From Roseibium sp. MMSF_3544 (lineage in GTDB: Bacteria; Pseudomonadota; Alphaproteobacteria; Rhizobiales; Stappiaceae): 64,000 bases of DNA. The stretch is from the NCBI RefSeq assembly GCF_030732845.1, contig NZ_JASHKA010000009.1:202698-266697 (forward strand), given 5' to 3'. The notes beneath the pieces were generated by a model. It made no database searches. It saw nothing but the letters and a program-made list of their open reading frames with translations, and had not been told where the DNA came from. The translations under genes were made by a program, and so were the position numbers. The number at the start of each line of letters is the position of its first letter. Position 1 is the stretch's first letter. Positions 54,813 through 63,155 of this stretch are shown piece after piece.

Positions 54813-55319
54813 TCACTCGCCCTTGGCGTCGTCCCGGACCCGCCGCTCAGCGTTGAGCTGCTCCAGTTCCGACATTTTTTCGCCGATGGGCCGCAAGGCT
54901 GCAATCGTAGCGCGGTACTTCAGCGAATGCTGTTCAAAAAGGCGCTGGGCAAGTTCTGGATATTCCTGGATCATGCGTTTGAACAGCGCACGCCGGATGC
55001 GGATGATGGTCACGGTCCCGACGGCTTCCGCGCGGCAGGGACGCTTGTTTTCCGTCAATAGCGCGGTCTGACCCAGCAAGGTCCCCTCACCGACCTGGTC
55101 GACTTCTTCAAAGCCGTCCTCGCCCTTGGTTTTCAGGCTGACACTGCCGCTTGTGATTACCAGACCACCATCGGCCCGTTCGCCTTCGTCGAACAGGCAC
55201 TGGCCGTCCTGATACTCCATGCTTTCGGCGCTGAAGGCGAGCAGACGCAGCTGATCGTCCTGGAAGTCCGAAAGCATCGGTATTTGTTTGAGAATCGCAA
55301 TGTCTTGGGCAAGGCTCAT
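54813..55319 (-). CDS. Cyclic nucleotide-binding (CAP_ED) domain protein
   Basis: This 168-residue protein is essentially one cNMP-binding domain (about 12-120): DGQCLFDEGERADGG, a beta roll, GEGTLLGQTALL and the cassette-like NKRPCRAEAVGTVTII. It has no DNA-binding domain, unlike CRP; a C-terminal helix (about 120-165) follows. It may be a regulatory subunit or sensor; the ligand is unverified. The ATG at 55319 or a TTG two codons upstream may be used. It follows the OmpR-type regulator by 25 bp on the same strand, suggesting an operon. Confidence 0.88.
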   Translation of the reverse strand: MSLAQDIAILKQIPMLSDFQDDQLRLLAFSAESMEYQDGQCLFDEGERADGGLVITSGSVSLKTKGEDGFEEVDQVGEGTLLGQTALLTENKRPCRAEAVGTVTIIRIRRALFKRMIQEYPELAQRLFEQHSLKYRATIAALRPIGEKMSELEQLNAERRVRDDAKGE

Positions 55320-55344
55320 GCCCAAGATTTACGCTGATTACACG

Positions 55345-56028
55345 TTACGGCACAAGCTTATATCCACCGGCTTCTGTGACCAGAAGCTCGGCATTGGACG
55401 GATCACGCTCGATTTTTTGACGCAGGCGGTAGATATGCGTTTCAAGCGTGTGTGTCGTGACGCCGGAATTATAGCCCCAGACCTCGTGCAAGAGGACATC
55501 GCGCGTGACCGGTTTTTCGCCAGCGCGGTACAGGAACTTGAGGATCGACGTTTCCTTCTCCGTCAAACGGACTTTGCCGCCGGCGTCGTCCTGCATCACC
55601 TTCGCAGCGGGGCGGAAGGAATACCGGCCAATCGCAAATGTTGCATCTTCACTCTGCTCGTGCTGACGGAGATGCGCCCGCACGCGGGCCAAAAGGACGG
55701 CGAACTTGAAAGGCTTGGTGACATAGTCGTTGGCGCCGGCTTCCAGTCCGAGGATCGTATCGCTGTCACCGTCATGGCCGGTCAGCATGATAATCGGCGC
55801 CTTGAAGCCGTTCTTGCGCAGCAGCTTGACGGCTTCGCGGCCGTCAATATCGGGCAGGCCGACATCCATCAGGAGCAGGTCGACATGTTCATCCTTGGCA
55901 AGGCCGATGCCGGAAGTGGCCGAGTCTGCCTGAATGGTCTCAAACTCATCATAAAGGGAGAGTTGTTCAACCAGCGCTTCGCGCAGTTCGGTATCGTCAT
56001 CGACAATCAGGATTGTGCGGGCGGTCAT
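55345..56028 (-). CDS. OmpR/PhoB-family response regulator
   Basis: This 227-residue regulator has a receiver domain (1-120; acidic D10-D12, phospho-Asp D55 in MDVGLPD, Thr in MLTGHD, Lys in TKPFKFAVLL) and a C-terminal winged helix (about 130-225; TEKETSILKFLYR and THTLETHIYRLRQKIE). ATG 56028 has AGGA eight bases upstream; 37 further in-frame codons upstream are unsupported. No cognate histidine kinase is adjacent, so its partner is elsewhere. The cyclic-nucleotide-binding gene follows. Confidence 0.93.
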   Translation of the reverse strand: MTARTILIVDDDTELREALVEQLSLYDEFETIQADSATSGIGLAKDEHVDLLLMDVGLPDIDGREAVKLLRKNGFKAPIIMLTGHDGDSDTILGLEAGANDYVTKPFKFAVLLARVRAHLRQHEQSEDATFAIGRYSFRPAAKVMQDDAGGKVRLTEKETSILKFLYRAGEKPVTRDVLLHEVWGYNSGVTTHTLETHIYRLRQKIERDPSNAELLVTEAGGYKLVP

Positions 56029-56220
56029 GGGTACGGTCCTCGCCAAAAGTCTCAAATTGATCACGCCAACTTGTGCAAACGTCACATGCGTGTTCCTGCC
56101 TCTATGTGCGTGGGAAATACTCGTCGCACAAGCAGGCATTCGTCAAATCTTCTTCACGCGGGGTTTAGAGCTGGTTTATCAATGCCTTGTTTTGGCAATT
56201 ACGGGACTGGGAACGTGTGC

Positions 56221-56760
56221 ATGGTTAATTCTGGAAAACCGGCGGAAACTCTGGAAGTGCGCGCCAGTCCCCGTGAGCGAACCAGAGGAATTCTGCGGCT
56301 TGGTTCGATCACGGTTCCGTGTGCTCTCGGGAGGTCGGGAATTGTAACGAGAAAAAAAGAGGGCGACGGTGCTACGCCGGCCGGCACGTTTGAGCTGATT
56401 CATGTCTACTACCGGCCGGACAAAGGCCTGCCGCCAAAAACAAAGCTGCCCGCTGAACCGCTAACGCCGCTCTCCGGCTGGTGCGATGATCCGGGGCACA
56501 GGCTTTACAACCGGCCGGTCACGCTGCCTTTTCCTGCCGGTCACGAGAAAATGTGGCGCGATGACCGGCTCTACGACGTCGTGGTCGTGCTGGACTGCAA
56601 CATGTTTCCCGCTGTGAAAGGAAAGGGCAGCGCGATCTTCTTTCACATCGCGCGCGAGACCTATTCGCCGACGGAAGGCTGCGTCGCCGTGTCGCCGGAA
56701 CACATGCAGCTTTTGCTGGAAATGACCGGACCGGGCGCTCGCATGTCGATCCGCGCCTAA
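56221..56760 (+). CDS. L,D-transpeptidase (YkuD) domain protein
   Basis: This protein of about 179 residues has the L,D-transpeptidase motif HIARETYSPTEGCVAVS, with catalytic His and Cys. Such enzymes make 3-3 peptidoglycan cross-links or attach proteins. An early TPAGTFEL (GATPAGTF) phrase is also typical. No signal peptide is clear, so the start may be wrong: ATG 56221 is my choice and ATG 56182 is another. The frame runs on upstream for hundreds of bases, antisense to the regulator, which is not coding. Confidence 0.85.
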   Translation: MVNSGKPAETLEVRASPRERTRGILRLGSITVPCALGRSGIVTRKKEGDGATPAGTFELIHVYYRPDKGLPPKTKLPAEPLTPLSGWCDDPGHRLYNRPVTLPFPAGHEKMWRDDRLYDVVVVLDCNMFPAVKGKGSAIFFHIARETYSPTEGCVAVSPEHMQLLLEMTGPGARMSIRA

Positions 56761-56800
56761 GCGCGGACCCGCGGCCGTTCAGGTTGTTCAGTTAAGTGAA

Positions 56801-56817
56801 GGGGTCCGTGCCCTAGT
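56801..56817. promoter_or_regulatory. Copy of the GTCCGTRCCCTA motif
   Basis: GGGGTCCGTGCCCTAGT lies between two convergent genes. The TAG stop of the leftward CHAP-like gene falls inside it, as also seen for the copy at the chaC stop. Confidence 0.4.
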
Positions 56818-57295
56818 CACCGGATTTTCTGGCCCGATAAATGGTGAAACTGCCGCTGACCCGCACGGTCGTGCGTGTGCCTTCACCGTCGTCCAGATCC
56901 GCAGTGCTCAGACGGAAGCGATTGCGCTGGACGTTGAAACTGCCGTTCACATTACATTCCAGAAATGTTGCAACACCGTTTGCGTCGATGCTTTCCAGGA
57001 TGGCCGTGTGACGGGGATCGCCCCGTGACTGGGTTTCGGTCTCATAACCCTCGTCGTTTTCAACGCGGGTGGTGACCTCGAAATTTCTGAATTGAAACAC
57101 GTCTCCCGGACGGGCATTGGCCAACTGTTCGATTTCGCGTCCCCAGTTATAAGTGGCAGACGGCTTGTGAAAACCGAGAGTCGAGAAAGCATTGTTGACC
57201 AGCGTCCAGCACTGGCCGTTTCCTTCCTGTCGCCCGAGACGGTCAGTCGCAAAACTGATTAATCGCTGAGCTTCCTGTTCTGTAACGTCGCGCAT
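56813..57295 (-). CDS. Hypothetical protein with NlpC/CHAP-like pattern
   Basis: I do not recognise a named family for this 160-residue protein. Its layout resembles a cysteine amidase/CHAP domain: a Cys followed by a helix (GQCWTLVNNAF, C29), NARPGDVFQFRN, and a His in a strand (RHTAILE, H96). The PGD phrase is typical of NlpC/P60 and CHAP folds. There is no signal peptide. ATG 57295 is supported by AGGA eight bases upstream. It is convergent with the L,D-transpeptidase; a peptidoglycan link is inference. Confidence 0.7.
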   Translation of the reverse strand: MRDVTEQEAQRLISFATDRLGRQEGNGQCWTLVNNAFSTLGFHKPSATYNWGREIEQLANARPGDVFQFRNFEVTTRVENDEGYETETQSRGDPRHTAILESIDANGVATFLECNVNGSFNVQRNRFRLSTADLDDGEGTRTTVRVSGSFTIYRARKSGD

Positions 57296-57669
57296 TTTGA
57301 CTGTCCTCAGCTGGTTACTCTGATAAGCTGAAGCTGGCATAGATTGCGTCCGGTGGCTGTAATCACCATCACAAAGATGTTTTGAACCTGTTTGCGCTGA
57401 AATTCTCCGGTGCCACCATCAGATGATAAATCGAAAGGACGCGGACGGGCCGTTTTGTTTCGGTACAAAGCCATGTCTGAATGGCGCAGGCGAAGGCTAA
57501 CGACACTTTCGACGCGGTTTCGCGATCGAGCAGCAACCGACTGCTTGTCACGCATGGCTGCTCTGACATTGCGCCCCACTGGTAATTTCATGCATTTTCC
57601 GCCATATAGTGTCGATTGATCGCGAAAAACCGATCTCAACCTCATCAACCCGATAGAAGTGCACCCGGT
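57296..57669. other. Gap between divergent genes
   Basis: These 374 bp separate the leftward CHAP-like gene from dapF. Short ORFs here lack ribosome-binding sites and family features. The region presumably contains both promoters, but I could not identify them with confidence. Confidence 0.4.
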
Positions 57670-58578
57670 ATGGCGTCTGACATCAGACCCTTTTTAAAGA
57701 TGAATGGCCTCGGCAACGATTTCGTGGTCTGGGACGTGCGTGAACAACCGCTGCGTCTCTCCCAGGAGGTCATTGCGCAGCTTGGCAATCGGGAAAGCGG
57801 CATTGGGTTCGACCAGATGATCACCGTTGAGCGGTCTTCGCTTGGCGTCGACGCGTTCATGCGTATTCACAATCAGAACGGCGGCGAGGTGTCGGCCTGT
57901 GGCAATGCGACCCGCTGTATCGGCCGGTTGCTGATGGAAGAGGCCGGCAAGGATCTGGTGACGATCGAAACAGGTGCCGGTCTTCTGCATGCCTTCGATA
58001 CCGACGGTCCGAAGAGCGTTACCGTCGATATGGGACCGCCGCGGCTTCAGTGGGAGGATATTCCGCTTGCTGAGGAATTTGCCGACACGCGTGCCATCGA
58101 ACTTCAGATCGGTCCCATCGACGATCCGGTTTTGCATACGCCGGCTGCTGTCAACATGGGCAATCCGCATGCGATCTTCTGGGTCGACAATGTCGAGGGC
58201 TATGAGCTGGAACGGTTCGGTCCGCTTCTGGAACATCATCCGATCTTTCCGGAAGGCGCCAACATTTCGCTGGCACATGTCTTTGATGACAACCAGATCC
58301 GCCTGAAGGTCTGGGAACGCGGCGTCGGCCTGACCCTGGCTTGCGGAACGGCTGCCTGTGCGGCGGGCGTTGCCGCCGCGCGCGACGGCAAGACAGGCCG
58401 CAAGACAACCATTCATTTGCCAGGCGGGCCCATCGGCATCGAGTGGCGCGAAAGCGATGACCACGTGTTGATGACGGGTGTCACGGAAATCGAGTTCGAG
58501 GGCGAAATCGACCTTGAAACGCTGGAGTGGCACAAAACCGCCGCAGGAGATGCCGAGGAGGCCGGAGCGGCTTCATGA
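57670..58578 (+). CDS. dapF: Diaminopimelate epimerase
   Basis: DapF converts LL- to meso-diaminopimelate for lysine and peptidoglycan. The 302-residue protein has both catalytic cysteines, C77 in SACGNATRC and C225 in LACGTAACA, and the opening FLKMNGLGNDF. ATG 57670 gives the family N-terminus; 18 further in-frame codons are unsupported. It overlaps mtaB by ATGA and leads a dapF-mtaB-ftsY operon. Confidence 0.97.
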   Translation: MASDIRPFLKMNGLGNDFVVWDVREQPLRLSQEVIAQLGNRESGIGFDQMITVERSSLGVDAFMRIHNQNGGEVSACGNATRCIGRLLMEEAGKDLVTIETGAGLLHAFDTDGPKSVTVDMGPPRLQWEDIPLAEEFADTRAIELQIGPIDDPVLHTPAAVNMGNPHAIFWVDNVEGYELERFGPLLEHHPIFPEGANISLAHVFDDNQIRLKVWERGVGLTLACGTAACAAGVAAARDGKTGRKTTIHLPGGPIGIEWRESDDHVLMTGVTEIEFEGEIDLETLEWHKTAAGDAEEAGAAS

Positions 58579-59843
58579 GCGTAGATGTGGTCACATTTGG
58601 CTGCCGGCTGAACTCCTATGAGTCGGAGGTGATGAAGCGCGAAGCGGAGGCTGCCGGTCTCAAGGACGCGATCCTGATCAACACCTGCGCCGTCACCAGC
58701 GAAGCGGTCCGCCAGGCGCGCCAGGCGGTGCGCAAGGCCAAGCGTGACAACCCGGACGCACGCGTCATCGTCACCGGCTGTGCCGCCCAGACCGAGACGG
58801 AAACCTTTTCCGAAATGGATGAAGTCGACCTTGTGCTCGGCAATACCGAGAAGCTGGAGCGCAAGTCCTACCAGGACGTGGTTGCCTTCGGCATTTCGGA
58901 AACCGAGCGTGTCCGCGTCAACGACATCATGAGCGTCGAGGAAACCGCCGGTCATCTGATCGACGGTCTGACCGGCCGCGCCCGTGCCTTTGTCCAGGTT
59001 CAGAACGGTTGCGATCATCGCTGTACGTTCTGCATCATTCCCTATGGCCGGGGCAATTCCCGGTCGGTGCCGATGGGTGTGGTGATCGACCAGATCAAGC
59101 GCCTGGTCGGCAACGGCTACAACGAGATTGTTCTGACCGGCGTCGATATCACCTCCTACGGTGCGGACCTGCCGGGCACGCCCAAGCTCGGGACGCTGAC
59201 AGCCAAAATCCTGAAAATGGTTCCGGACCTGAAACGCCTGCGGCTCTCCTCCATCGATTCCATCGAGGCCGATGAGGACCTGATGCGGGCGATCGCCGGC
59301 GACGAGCGGTTGATGCCTCATTTCCACCTGTCCCTTCAGGCGGGTGACGACATGATCCTGAAGCGGATGAAGCGCCGCCACCTCAGGGCAGACACGATCC
59401 GGTTCTGTGAAGACGTCCGGCGGATGCGCCCCGATGTGGTCTTTGGCGCGGATATCATTGCCGGTTTCCCGACCGAAACCGAAGAAATGTTCCAAAATTC
59501 CCTGAAGATTGTCGACGAATGCGGGCTGACCCATTTGCATGTCTTTCCGTTCTCGCCGCGTCCGGGCACGCCTGCTGCGCGCATGCCTCAGCTTGAGCGT
59601 GCGGTCGTCAAGGACCGTGGTGCGCGGCTGAGAGCCAAGGGAGAGCAGGCGCTCGTAAAGCATCTTGTCGGCGAGACAGGCAAGCTCCGGCCGGTTCTGA
59701 TCGAGAAGGAAGGCCTCGGGCGGACTGAGCAGTTCACCCAAGTCGAACTGGCAGGCGGACAAGCTGGCGAGATTGTCGAAACGCGTATCATCGGCCATAC
59801 CGGTCGACATCTTTTGGGCGAAGGACTATCAGAGGCGGCCTGA
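58575..59843 (+). CDS. mtaB: tRNA ms2t6A37 methylthiotransferase MtaB
   Basis: MtaB adds a methylthio group to t6A37 of tRNAs with two Fe-S clusters. The 422-residue protein has the N-terminal MTTase cluster cysteines (TFGCRLNSYE, NTCAVT, VTGCAAQ), the radical-SAM motif CDHRCTFC and a C-terminal TRAM-like region. The start overlaps the dapF stop (ATGA), and ftsY follows after 28 bp. The long antisense ORF here is a shadow. Confidence 0.95.
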   Translation: MSVDVVTFGCRLNSYESEVMKREAEAAGLKDAILINTCAVTSEAVRQARQAVRKAKRDNPDARVIVTGCAAQTETETFSEMDEVDLVLGNTEKLERKSYQDVVAFGISETERVRVNDIMSVEETAGHLIDGLTGRARAFVQVQNGCDHRCTFCIIPYGRGNSRSVPMGVVIDQIKRLVGNGYNEIVLTGVDITSYGADLPGTPKLGTLTAKILKMVPDLKRLRLSSIDSIEADEDLMRAIAGDERLMPHFHLSLQAGDDMILKRMKRRHLRADTIRFCEDVRRMRPDVVFGADIIAGFPTETEEMFQNSLKIVDECGLTHLHVFPFSPRPGTPAARMPQLERAVVKDRGARLRAKGEQALVKHLVGETGKLRPVLIEKEGLGRTEQFTQVELAGGQAGEIVETRIIGHTGRHLLGEGLSEAA

Positions 59844-59871
59844 TGGGCTGCCGGTTCATCAAGGCGGTCAT

Positions 59872-61161
59872 ATGAGCGAGAAAAAACGCGGAATTCTGGG
59901 TCGGCTCTTCGGCGGCAAAGACAAGCCGGAAGAGCAGGTGGAGACCGCCGTTGAGGAAACCGCTGGTGACGGACTTCCATCTGAAACCCCTGCCGATGCC
60001 CCTAAAGGCGAAAGCGAACCGGAGCTGTCCACGGAGATGGAAGTCAGGCCGGTTGCGTCGCTGAACCAGCCGATGCCGTCCTATCAGTTGGATGCTGCTC
60101 AGAGTCTCGGCTCTCAGATGTCGTCCTTCAGAACGCAGCCGTTGCCGCCGGAAGACATTCTGCCGACGGATGTGTCGCTGGATGCGGAGACCGATCCGGA
60201 GATCGAGCCGCCGGCCGATCCGGAGCCGGCACCCGAAGAACCGAAACTTTCCTGGTTCCAGCGCCTGAAGAACGGACTGTCCCGTTCCTCCGCCTCGCTG
60301 ACCGAGGGCATCACCTCCATCTTCACGAAGCGCAAGCTGGACGCTTCGATGCTGGAGGAGCTGGAGGACATCCTGATCCAGGCCGACCTCGGTGTCGATA
60401 CGGCGATGGCAATCACAGAGCGCTTGTCCGACGGCCGCTATGACAAGGAAATCTCACCGGAAGAAGTGCGGGAAATCCTGTCGGAAGAGGTCGAGAAAGT
60501 ACTGGAGCCAGTCGCGCAGGAGCTCGATCTGGACACCGGCAAGAAGCCTCACGTGGTTCTGATGGTCGGTGTCAATGGCACGGGCAAGACCACGACCATC
60601 GGCAAGCTGTCGCAAAAGCTGCGCTCGGAAGGCAAGACGGTTATGCTCGCAGCGGGCGACACGTTCCGCGCTGCGGCCGTTGAACAGCTCAAGATCTGGG
60701 GCGAGCGCACGGGTGCCGAAGTCATTGCCCGCGACACGGGTGCTGATGCGGCGGGCCTTGCCTTCGACGCGATGAAGGACGCGATCGAAAAGCAGGTCGA
60801 CATTCTCCTGATCGACACCGCCGGACGCCTTCAGAACAAGGCCGAGCTGATGGACGAGCTGGAAAAGGTGATCCGCGTGATCAAGAAGCATGATCCGGAC
60901 GCACCGCACACGGTGCTCCTCACGCTGGACGCCACAACAGGCCAGAACGCGCTCAACCAGGTGGAAATCTTCGGCAAGGTGGCGGGTGTTACGGGGCTTG
61001 TGATGACCAAGCTCGACGGCACCGCCCGCGGTGGCATTCTGGTTGCGATCGCCGCCAAGCACGGCCTGCCGGTGCATTTCATCGGTGTTGGTGAGGGCGT
61101 GGATGATCTGGAACCGTTCTCCGCGAAGGACTTTGCCAGCGCGATCGCAGGGCTTGCGTGA
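59872..61161 (+). CDS. ftsY: Signal recognition particle receptor FtsY
   Basis: FtsY docks SRP-ribosome complexes at the inner membrane. The 429-residue protein has an acidic A region (about 15-125), an N helical bundle (about 125-210) and the G domain with GVNGTGKTTTIGKL, DTFRAAAVEQL, DTAGRLQNK and TKLDGTARGG. AAGGCGG lies just before the ATG; the frame opens earlier inside mtaB. It ends the dapF-mtaB-ftsY operon. Confidence 0.97.
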   Translation: MSEKKRGILGRLFGGKDKPEEQVETAVEETAGDGLPSETPADAPKGESEPELSTEMEVRPVASLNQPMPSYQLDAAQSLGSQMSSFRTQPLPPEDILPTDVSLDAETDPEIEPPADPEPAPEEPKLSWFQRLKNGLSRSSASLTEGITSIFTKRKLDASMLEELEDILIQADLGVDTAMAITERLSDGRYDKEISPEEVREILSEEVEKVLEPVAQELDLDTGKKPHVVLMVGVNGTGKTTTIGKLSQKLRSEGKTVMLAAGDTFRAAAVEQLKIWGERTGAEVIARDTGADAAGLAFDAMKDAIEKQVDILLIDTAGRLQNKAELMDELEKVIRVIKKHDPDAPHTVLLTLDATTGQNALNQVEIFGKVAGVTGLVMTKLDGTARGGILVAIAAKHGLPVHFIGVGEGVDDLEPFSAKDFASAIAGLA

Positions 61162-61173
61162 TTTGCTCTGGTG

Positions 61174-61335
61174 TCACCCCGGCCCAGCGAAGCGCAGAGC
61201 CGGGGCCTACTCTCCAGTCCGTCTGTTCAAACAGGCGCAATAAATGTCCGGGTCTTCAAACCGGTTTTTGATCCCTACGGCCGCTCTAGGAACGAGTGGG
61301 CCCCGGATCTCCCTGCGGTCGTCCGGGGTGACGAT
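61174..61335. repeat. Second type of REP-like inverted pair (CACCCCGG...CCGGGGTGAC)
   Basis: GTCACCCCGGCC through GAGCCGGGGCCTAC (61172-61210) and GGGCCCCGGATCTCC through GTCCGGGGTGACG (61299-61333) are inverted copies about 90 bp apart. Each is itself a stem-loop. This CCCCGG family differs from the TCATCCTGAGGA family at 2321 and 9005 and is also common between alphaproteobacterial genes. It separates ftsY from the convergent cupin gene. Confidence 0.65.
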
Positions 61336-61384
61336 GAGAGGGTGCAAGCATTGCCGAACTGGGATCAGAAACACCGCGACTGAA

Positions 61385-61828
61385 TCAGTCTCCCGGCTCC
61401 CACCCTTCCGGCGCCATTTCAAATCCGTCGAATTGGAAACCCGGCGCCACCGTGCAGCCGACAAGGGTCCAGGCGCCGAGTGAGCGCGCCTGTTGCCAGC
61501 CGTGGCGAGGGACGATGCCCTGCGGGCGCTCACCTGCGGCAAGGTCGTTGCCGAGTTTCAAAACCTGCTTGTCCTTGCCGTCGGAACTGACGGAAAGCTC
61601 CAGAGGTGCACCGGCATACCAGTGCCAGGTCTCGACCGCGTCGACCCTGTGCCATCGCGACAGGACACCTTCCGGAAGGAGAAAGTAGATCAGCGTGGAG
61701 GCCGCTCTCCCGGTCTTGTCGGTGACGGTGTCACGAAAAGTTTCGACATAAAAACCGCCCTCTGGATGGGGGTCCATCTTGAGAAGGTCGACGACCTCGT
61801 CTGCCGTCAGGGTCGGGGATAAGGACAT
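61385..61828 (-). CDS. Cupin domain protein, DUF985 family
   Basis: This 147-residue single-domain cupin has the DUF985 phrases HPEGGFYVETFRD, WHRVDAVETWHWYAG and LVGCTVAPGFQFDGFEMA. The family is a beta-barrel of unknown reaction, sometimes linked to sugar-related metabolism. It is convergent with ftsY across REP-like repeats, and the small protein gene lies upstream on the same strand 58 bp away. Confidence 0.9.
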   Translation of the reverse strand: MSLSPTLTADEVVDLLKMDPHPEGGFYVETFRDTVTDKTGRAASTLIYFLLPEGVLSRWHRVDAVETWHWYAGAPLELSVSSDGKDKQVLKLGNDLAAGERPQGIVPRHGWQQARSLGAWTLVGCTVAPGFQFDGFEMAPEGWEPGD

Positions 61829-61885
61829 CGGATTTCTAGATCAGTCTGCGGAAGGGATCGAGACAGGCCTGAAGTGGCCTCTCTA

Positions 61886-62101
61886 TTACGATGGATTTGT
61901 TTCCGAACAATAGGCAAGATCGTCAATGGTTTCGCGCAGTGCGGCAACCACTTCTTCATACAGAACCTGCATGTCCAACTTATGGCCTCCGCCGTGGTGC
62001 ATGGGAATTGCCTCGGCCTGGCTGACAATGCGGTGAACGACATCCTGTGCGCGCTGTTCGGCAGTGCGTGAGGTGGATATCTCGGTATTTGCGGGTGTCA
62101 T
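61886..62101 (-). CDS. Hypothetical small protein with MHHGGGH motif
   Basis: I do not recognise this 71-residue protein. It is mainly helical, with a central His/Gly-rich phrase (IPMHHGGGHK) that might bind a metal, then an acidic helix (VLYEEVVAALRETIDDLA). AGGGGC lies upstream of the ATG. It is flanked by the cupin gene and gloB on the same strand. Its reading frame and ribosome-binding site make it plausible. Confidence 0.6.
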   Translation of the reverse strand: MTPANTEISTSRTAEQRAQDVVHRIVSQAEAIPMHHGGGHKLDMQVLYEEVVAALRETIDDLAYCSETNPS

Positions 62102-62224
62102 GGATTCTGCCCCTACATGATCACAATCACCTGCATATGGGGGCAGAAAGGAACGATTTAAGGTTCGTCGCGCAGAAACGGTCTCAGTATTTTTGCCGGT
62201 GGAACGATCGGCAAAGAAATGCCG

Positions 62225-63007
62225 CTAAGCGTTGTCCTTTCGTGTGCGTATTTCCGCAAAGATTTCTGCGGCCGGCTTTCCGACCATGCCGAGAGCCTCT
62301 GCAACCGACGCCTCGCCCGCGCGCAGGAACGGGTTGGTTGCCTTCTCAAGCGCCATCGTCGTTGGCAGTGTCGGTTCGCCGCGGGCGCGCAATAGTGCGA
62401 CTTCGTCCGCGCGCTTTTTCAGGTCCGCGTTGCCCGGCTCGATGGTCAGCGAGAATTTTGCGTTCGCCACGGTGTACTCGTGTCCGCAATAAATCGTGGT
62501 GTCGTCGGGCAGCTCGCGGATCAGCTTTGCAAGCGAAGACCACATCATCTCTTTGTCGCCTTCAAACACCCGACCGCAGCCTAGGGAAAACAGAGTGTCC
62601 CCGGTATGGGCCATCTTGATGTCGGGAATGAACCAGGAAATCTGATCGAGCGTGTGTCCCGGCGTCGCAATTGCCTTGATCTCGTAAGGACCACACCGGA
62701 CATGGTCGCTGTCTTCGACGGGGCGATCGATTTGCGGAATTTTCTGCCGGGAACGCGCCGGACCATAAACGGTCGCACCGGTCTTGGTCTTCAGTTCACC
62801 CAAGCCCTGAACGTGATCGAAATGGTGATGCGTGATCAGAATATGGGTCAGCTCCCAACCGGTTTCCGAGAGCGCCTTTTCGTAAGGCGTTGCATCCGGA
62901 ACGTCGATGCCGATGGTCGTGCCGCTGTCGCTGTCATGCACGAGAACACCGAAATTGTCGCTGAGGCAGGTGAACTGATGGATCTCGGTCGTGTCGCTCA
63001 AGGCCAT
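62225..63007 (-). CDS. gloB: Hydroxyacylglutathione hydrolase (glyoxalase II)
   Basis: GloB hydrolyses S-lactoylglutathione to lactate and glutathione. The 260-residue metallo-beta-lactamase-fold protein has the metal motif THHHFDH (59-65), the later His in TPGHTLDQI, Asp in AHTGDTLFSLGCGR, and HEYT. ATG 63007 gives a normal N-terminus (MALSDTTEIHQFTCL); 22 further in-frame codons upstream are unsupported. It is divergent from the methyltransferase gene. Confidence 0.96.
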   Translation of the reverse strand: MALSDTTEIHQFTCLSDNFGVLVHDSDSGTTIGIDVPDATPYEKALSETGWELTHILITHHHFDHVQGLGELKTKTGATVYGPARSRQKIPQIDRPVEDSDHVRCGPYEIKAIATPGHTLDQISWFIPDIKMAHTGDTLFSLGCGRVFEGDKEMMWSSLAKLIRELPDDTTIYCGHEYTVANAKFSLTIEPGNADLKKRADEVALLRARGEPTLPTTMALEKATNPFLRAGEASVAEALGMVGKPAAEIFAEIRTRKDNA

Positions 63008-63141
63008 GACGCAGGCTCCCGAAATGATTGACTTGTCGTTTGTCACAGTGGCAAACAGAGAACCGGAGGGCAAGACGGGAAGCGCTGCTTTCGGTCCTCA
63101 AAGAGGAGCAATCTGCCTCAAACCAAATTGAACCCGATTGT

Positions 63142-63155
63142 GAGTCCGTGCCCTC
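63142..63155 (+). promoter_or_regulatory. Copy of the GTCCGTRCCCTA motif abutting a start codon
   Basis: GAGTCCGTGCCCTC lies immediately before the ATG at 63156. If the motif is a promoter element the transcript would be leaderless or the true start is further downstream. Confidence 0.35.

Noticed and set aside
55288..56180. Long upstream extension of the L,D-transpeptidase frame
   Set aside because: It is antisense to the OmpR-type regulator and does not resemble a transpeptidase N-terminal domain.
57410..57619. 69-codon rightward ORF before dapF
   Set aside because: Arg-rich composition, no ribosome-binding site and no family features.
58413..59810. 465-codon leftward ORF antisense to dapF and mtaB
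   Set aside because: It lies wholly opposite two well-recognised genes and its translation shows no domain.
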